From Venatoribacter cucullus (GTDB lineage Bacteria > Pseudomonadota > Gammaproteobacteria > Pseudomonadales > Oceanobacteraceae): DNA of 64,000 nucleotides. Under the pieces are notes generated by a model. The model was not told the DNA's origin, ran no database searches, and saw only the letters and a program-made list of their open reading frames with translations. The number at the start of each line of letters is the position of its first letter. The stretch's first letter is position 1. Position numbers and translations under genes: made by a program. This document shows positions 59,804-64,000 of the stretch, in pieces. The stretch covers positions 2,728,501 to 2,792,500 of the forward strand of contig NZ_CP046056.1 in the NCBI RefSeq assembly GCF_016132445.1. The letters run 5' to 3'.

Positions 59804-61210
59804 ATGTCTGATTCCAATAACGCCACCAACTCTGCCTGGGGCGGTCGTTTTTCTGAACCCACCGATGCCTTTGTGGCCCGCTACACCGCCTCAGTCAATT
59901 TCGACAAGCGCATGTACCGGCAGGATATTCAGGGCTCCGTCGCCCACGCCAAAATGCTGGCCAAAGTCGGCGTGCTGACGGCGCAGGAGCGCGATGACAT
60001 TATCCGTGGTCTGGAAGAAGTGCGGATCGAGATTGAACGCGGTGAATTCGAATGGTCGGTGGCGCTGGAAGATGTGCATATGAACATCGAAGCGGCACTG
60101 ACCAAAAAGATCGGCATTACCGGCAAGAAACTGCACACCGGCCGTTCGCGCAACGATCAGGTGGCCACCGATATCCGTCTGTACCTGCGCGACGAAACAG
60201 ACACTATTTGCGCCGAACTGACCCGTTTACAGCAAGGTCTGGTGGAACTGGCTGAGCAAGAAGCCGACACCATTATGCCGGGCTTCACCCACCTGCAAAC
60301 CGCTCAGCCGGTAACCTTTGGCCATCACCTGCTGGCCTGGAACGCCATGCTGGAGCGCGATTTTGCCCGTCTGCAGGACTGCCGCAAGCGCATTAACCAG
60401 CTGCCGCTGGGCGCGGCCGCACTGGCCGGTACTACTTACCCGATTGACCGTCATTACACCGCCGAGCTGCTGGGCTTTGACGCGCCGACCGAAAACAGCC
60501 TGGATTCCGTCTCCGACCGTGACTTTGCCATCGAATTTACCAGCGCCGGCGCGCTGATCATGATGCACCTGTCACGCTTCTCGGAAGAGCTGGTGCTGTG
60601 GGCCTCAGCGCAGTTCCGCTTTGTCGATCTGCCCGACCGTTTCTGCACCGGCTCCAGCATCATGCCGCAGAAGAAAAACCCCGACGTGCCTGAGCTGGTA
60701 CGTGGCAAAACCGGCCGTGTGTACGGTCACCTGATGGGGCTGCTGACGCTGATGAAATCCCAGCCGCTGGCCTACAACAAAGATAATCAGGAAGACAAAG
60801 AACCGCTGTTCGACACTGTCGACACCCTGCGCGACAGCCTACGCGCCTTCGCCGATATGGTGCCGCACCTGATGGCGCGCAAAGACGATATGCGCGAAGC
60901 CGCCAAACGCGGTTTCTCTACCGCCACCGATCTGGCCGATTACTTAGTGCGCAAAGGTATTCCGTTCCGTGATGCCCATGAAATCGTCGGTAAGTCCGTG
61001 GCTTATGGCGTGCAGACCGGCAAAGACCTGAGCGAAATGTCACTGGCAGAACTGCAGCAGTTCTCTGGCGAAATCACGGCTGAGGTCTTTGATGTACTGA
61101 CGCTGGAAGGCTCGGTAGCCGCCCGTAACCACATCGGTGGCACCGCCCCGGAACAGGTACGCGCCGCGGCTGCCCGCGCCCGTACCGCCCTGGCGCAACG
61201 TCAGGACTGA
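59804..61210 (+). CDS. argH: Argininosuccinate lyase
   Basis: Last enzyme of arginine synthesis (468 aa): argininosuccinate to arginine and fumarate. Signature loop [20 protein letters not shown] around residue 285; also [20 protein letters not shown] and [20 protein letters not shown]. Own promoter and a hairpin after the stop suggest a monocistronic gene, as in Pseudomonas. Confidence 0.95.
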   Translation: MSDSNNATNSAWGGRFSEPTDAFVARYTASVNFDKRMYRQDIQGSVAHAKMLAKVGVLTAQERDDIIRGLEEVRIEIERGEFEWSVALEDVHMNIEAALTKKIGITGKKLHTGRSRNDQVATDIRLYLRDETDTICAELTRLQQGLVELAEQEADTIMPGFTHLQTAQPVTFGHHLLAWNAMLERDFARLQDCRKRINQLPLGAAALAGTTYPIDRHYTAELLGFDAPTENSLDSVSDRDFAIEFTSAGALIMMHLSRFSEELVLWASAQFRFVDLPDRFCTGSSIMPQKKNPDVPELVRGKTGRVYGHLMGLLTLMKSQPLAYNKDNQEDKEPLFDTVDTLRDSLRAFADMVPHLMARKDDMREAAKRGFSTATDLADYLVRKGIPFRDAHEIVGKSVAYGVQTGKDLSEMSLAELQQFSGEITAEVFDVLTLEGSVAARNHIGGTAPEQVRAAAARARTALAQRQD

Positions 61211-61225
61211 TAACCTTTGCCTTAC

Positions 61226-61252
61226 CCCGGCATCTGCCCCAGATGCCGGGTT
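61226..61252 (+). terminator. Terminator-like hairpin after argH
   Basis: CCCGGCATCT (61226-61235), 5-nt loop, AGATGCCGGG (61241-61250): a perfect 10-bp stem followed by only two T. It lies 15 nt after the argH stop. Weak U-tract, so termination may be partial or Rho-assisted. Confidence 0.6.
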
Positions 61253-61390
61253 CCCGCTCCCCTCAGCCTCCCTGATAACAAATTCATCTGTCAGCAATGG
61301 ACAAAGCTGATAATGATCAAGTGCGCATCCTGCGCCAGCTGCTACCCTTTGTGGCTTATTCCCTGATACGTATTTTTTGCGGAGCTGTCG

Positions 61391-62344
61391 GTGTTGCGCC
61401 TTGCCACCCTGATGATCACCCTGCTGCTGACGGCAGCCCTGAGTGCCTGCAACCACCCCTCTCAACCGTTGCGGGTGGGTACTAACCTGTGGCCGGGTTA
61501 CGAGCTGCTGTATCTGGCCCGCGAACAGGGTTATTACGACCGTCATATCAAACTGGTGGAGTTACCTTCGGCCTCGGATGTTATTGATGCCTTACGGCTG
61601 GGGCATCTGGAAGCCGGCGCGCTGACCCTGGATGAGGTGCTGACCCTGCAGCAGGAAGGCGTGGATCTGGTGGTGGTGCTGGTTTTTAACATCTCCATGG
61701 GGGCCGATGTACTGCTGACCCATCCCACGGTTACAGGGCTGAGCGACCTGCGCGGGCGCACGGTTGCCGTTGAAACCACCGCCGTTGGCGCGCTGATGCT
61801 GCACAGCGCACTGGAAGCCACCGATCTGAATATCAGCGACGTCACCGTGCGTCACCTGCCCCTAATCGAACATTTACCCGCCTATCAGGCCGGCAGGATC
61901 GACGCCATGATTACCTTTGAGCCTTATGCTTCACGCCTGCAGGCGGCCGGTGCGATACCCCGCTTTGACAGCGCGGCCATTCCCGGCAAAGTGGTGGATG
62001 TGCTGGCCGTGCGGCGCGAAGCCCTGCGACAGCATGACCATAATCTGCGTCACCTGCTGCAGGGCTTTTTCCGCGCCCGCCAGGATTTGCTGCAACGCCC
62101 TGAAGCAGCGCTGGCGATTATTAATCAACGGCTGAAGGTCTCTGCCGCTGAGCTGCCCTCGCTGTTTAATGGCCTGCAGCTGCCCGATGTCATCGAAAAC
62201 GCCGCGCTGTTAGAGCACGACCCATCGGTTTTAACCTACAACGCGGCTGATCTGGCCCAGCTGATGCAGCAGCAACAACTGCTGCCCGGCGTACCGGATC
62301 TGACCGCCTTTACTTCAGCCGCCTGGCTGCCGGAGCAACCATGA
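61391..62344 (+). CDS. NitT/TauT-like substrate-binding lipoprotein
   Basis: 317-aa lipoprotein with signal LLLTAALSAC (Cys20), then a type II periplasmic-binding fold of the SsuA/TauA/NMT1 class: LRVGTNLWPGYELLYLAREQ, VIDALRLGHLEAGALTLDEV, LRGRTVAVETTAVGALMLHS and AGRIDAMITFEPYASRLQAA. GTG 61391 with GGAG 6 nt upstream. No permease or ATPase is adjacent; instead it overlaps the GGDEF-EAL gene as ATGA. The likely role is as a periplasmic ligand sensor feeding c-di-GMP signalling, by context. Confidence 0.82.
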   Translation: MLRLATLMITLLLTAALSACNHPSQPLRVGTNLWPGYELLYLAREQGYYDRHIKLVELPSASDVIDALRLGHLEAGALTLDEVLTLQQEGVDLVVVLVFNISMGADVLLTHPTVTGLSDLRGRTVAVETTAVGALMLHSALEATDLNISDVTVRHLPLIEHLPAYQAGRIDAMITFEPYASRLQAAGAIPRFDSAAIPGKVVDVLAVRREALRQHDHNLRHLLQGFFRARQDLLQRPEAALAIINQRLKVSAAELPSLFNGLQLPDVIENAALLEHDPSVLTYNAADLAQLMQQQQLLPGVPDLTAFTSAAWLPEQP

Positions 62345-64000
62345 ACCGGCACCCTATGTACTCACTCAGCAAAATCCTGCTCAGCTGGTCGGCACTGGCC
62401 TTAGGCATTACCGCCCTGGTGTTAAGCTACTTCCTCTATCAGGCCTTAACGGCCCAGTTCAACAGCACCTGGGCCGGTAAGCTAGAAGCCGAACTGAACG
62501 GCCTGCGCCTGTCTCTGCAACACCAGCTGTCTGACGGTGAGTGGGCACTGGCCGATCAGACCCTGAGCCGCATGGCGGTGCGCCCCCATATCAGCCATCT
62601 GGTACTGGTGATTGATGGCAAGGTACGTCTTTCAACCCGCCGCGCCGATCTGGGCGAACCCCTGCCGGCCGATCTGCAAGCCGCCGGGCTGGAGCCAGCG
62701 CTGCCGGACTTTCAGTATCAGCAGCAAAAAGGGCATTTTTACGGCCTGCTGCCGCTGCAATTCCGCAGCGGTAAAGAGTTACGCGGACAAACCAACGGCT
62801 GGCTGTACGCTCATTACGACACCACCACCCAACGATATGAGACGCTGATCGATACACTGGAAAAAGTGGCACTGGTGCTGGCCATGCTGGCGCTTTACAC
62901 CCTGGGGCTGCAGCGTATTGTGAAGCATCAGGTTTTATTACCCCTGCAACGACTGGTGGGGTTTACCCGCGCTCTTACCGAAGGCCAGCTGGGCAGCCGG
63001 GTACATGCCGGTCATTCACAGGAATTTGCGCATCTGGAGCGGGCCTTTAACCAGCTCAGTGCTCACCTGCAACAATCCATGCAACAGATTGAATACCAGG
63101 CCAATTTTGATTCGCTGACCAATCTGGCCAACCGCCGCTTTGCGATGCTGCATCTGGAAAAGAAAATTGCCCATGCCCGCCGGCATCAGCACTATGGCGC
63201 CGTGTTGTTCATCGACCTCGATCACTTTAAGAACATCAATGATTCCCTCGGTCACCCGGTTGGCGACCAATTACTGATCGAGGTCGCTAAACGCCTGCGC
63301 GTAACCGTGCGCAATGAGGATCTGACGGCCCGCCTGGGCGGGGATGAATTTCTGGTGCTGCTGGATCAGGAAGACAACAGCCCGGAAATGGCCGCCAGCC
63401 ACGCCAGCGATTGCGCGCAACGGGTATTGGATGCCATTCGTCAGCCCTTTGAAATTGATGTGCACTGCTTCCACCTGTCGGCCAGCATCGGCATCGCGAT
63501 TTTTCCGTCCGGCCAGGACAGCGTAGCGGATTTGGTACGTCAGTCTGATACCGCCATGTACCACGCCAAATCACTGGGTCGCAGCGCCTACAGCCTGTAC
63601 ACCGACAATATGCAGCAACAGACGCAGGACAAACTGAATCTGTTTAACGATCTGCATCAGGCCATTGAAGAGGAAGCCTTTTATCTGGTGTTCCAGCCAC
63701 AGCTGAACAGCCGTGGCGAGGCCAGCGGCGCCGAAGTGCTGTGCCGCTGGAATAATAACGGCGTACCAGTGGCACCGGATGTGTTTATTGCCGCGGCCGA
63801 AGAAACCAACCTGATTATTCCGCTGGGCCGCTGGATTCTGCGCCAGAGCTGCCGGCATCTGCAGCACTGGCGGCAGCAGGGCTGTTTGCCGGCGTCCTTC
63901 CGCCAGCTGGCGGTGAATATCAGCCCGATCCAGTTCCGCGACCCGCAGTTTGAAAGCCTGATCAATGAGCTGCTGGAAGAATATTCGCTGGAACCTCAGT
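62341..64000 (+). CDS. GGDEF-EAL c-di-GMP enzyme with periplasmic sensor (runs off window)
   Basis: Partial gene (553 codons seen). Two membrane helices (about 14-33 and 176-194) enclose a periplasmic loop of about 140 residues; then HAMP-like segment (LQRLVGFTRALTEGQLGSRV), GGDEF domain with intact active site LGGDEF (about 332-336) and an I-site RxxD (RNED, about 322-325), and an EAL domain beginning near residue 440 whose first catalytic Glu is in GAEVLCRW (about 465). Both activities are plausible; the remainder of EAL is outside the window. It starts inside the preceding binding-protein stop, so the lipoprotein probably contacts the periplasmic loop. Confidence 0.88.
   Translation, partial: MNRHPMYSLSKILLSWSALALGITALVLSYFLYQALTAQFNSTWAGKLEAELNGLRLSLQHQLSDGEWALADQTLSRMAVRPHISHLVLVIDGKVRLSTRRADLGEPLPADLQAAGLEPALPDFQYQQQKGHFYGLLPLQFRSGKELRGQTNGWLYAHYDTTTQRYETLIDTLEKVALVLAMLALYTLGLQRIVKHQVLLPLQRLVGFTRALTEGQLGSRVHAGHSQEFAHLERAFNQLSAHLQQSMQQIEYQANFDSLTNLANRRFAMLHLEKKIAHARRHQHYGAVLFIDLDHFKNINDSLGHPVGDQLLIEVAKRLRVTVRNEDLTARLGGDEFLVLLDQEDNSPEMAASHASDCAQRVLDAIRQPFEIDVHCFHLSASIGIAIFPSGQDSVADLVRQSDTAMYHAKSLGRSAYSLYTDNMQQQTQDKLNLFNDLHQAIEEEAFYLVFQPQLNSRGEASGAEVLCRWNNNGVPVAPDVFIAAAEETNLIIPLGRWILRQSCRHLQHWRQQGCLPASFRQLAVNISPIQFRDPQFESLINELLEEYSLEPQ

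Overview
The window is chromosomal DNA from a GC-rich (high-50s percent by eye) gammaproteobacterium. It looks like a marine member of the Pseudomonadales/Oceanospirillales. The main reason is gene order: argH-algZ-algR-hemC-hemD-hemX-hemY and dsbB-rsd(algQ)-algP-TIGR02444-yheS are Pseudomonas-type neighbourhoods, and nudE/yrfG/hslR/hslO/pckA is a widespread gammaproteobacterial neighbourhood. I see no rRNA, tRNA, phage, IS element or CRISPR array. Assignment below genus level is not possible from the sequence alone.

Layout. 0-6.3 kb: a large repeat-built surface lipoprotein and an SLC13-type permease. 6.4-12.1 kb: a UbiA-family prenyltransferase, then nudE, yrfG, hslR, hslO and pckA, with two heptanucleotide repeat arrays around hslR and hslO. 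12.1-26.2 kb: the most interesting region. A tightly overlapping operon encodes three TPR-rich or helical-repeat proteins (two of them lipoproteins), two small exported proteins, an ExbB/TolQ protein, two ExbD/TolR proteins and a TonB-like AgmX/PglI protein. Divergently beside it are two outer-membrane beta-barrel proteins and a fibro-slime protein, and downstream lies a giant lipoprotein with a (T/V-D-P)43 linker and a CxxCH motif. The composition resembles the proton-driven Agl/Glt trans-envelope machine of Myxococcus gliding, here in a gammaproteobacterium. 26.5-31 kb: tex, a small lipoprotein, gshA and a FliL-like protein. 31.5-38.6 kb: dsbB, rsd, a WD40-like lipoprotein, a DUF4124 protein, an orphan ParA, an AlgP-like protein, TIGR02444 and yheS. 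38.6-53.4 kb: a TetR-like remnant, a ytfL/paeA-type CNNM protein, cydDC, an EF-hand-like protein, an SQOR-like flavoprotein, a PA4642-like protein, trmB, DUF423, ubiD with a ferredoxin-flavin reductase, an MscS channel and an orphan periplasmic binding protein. 53.5-61.2 kb: hemY-hemX-hemD-hemC-algR-algZ (minus strand) and argH (plus strand). 61.4-64 kb: a NitT/TauT-like binding lipoprotein overlapping a GGDEF-EAL protein that runs off the window.

How the genes work together. In the 12-26 kb region ExbB and ExbD would form a proton-driven stator in the inner membrane, AgmX/PglI would carry force across the periplasm, and TPR lipoproteins and outer-membrane barrels would receive it. One ExbD has Asp and the other Asn at the same transmembrane position. 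The hem genes make uroporphyrinogen III; CydDC supports assembly of cytochrome bd; gshA, dsbB, hslO and the SQOR-like protein all concern thiol or sulfur redox; AlgZ/AlgR form a LytS/LytTR two-component system.

A second unusual theme is a dispersed family of 7-bp tandem repeats (consensus NNRACGC) at five intergenic sites. Each site has its own private heptamer variant and lies within a few bases of a stop codon, a ribosome-binding site or a promoter. Two of the sites share an almost identical 40-bp core.
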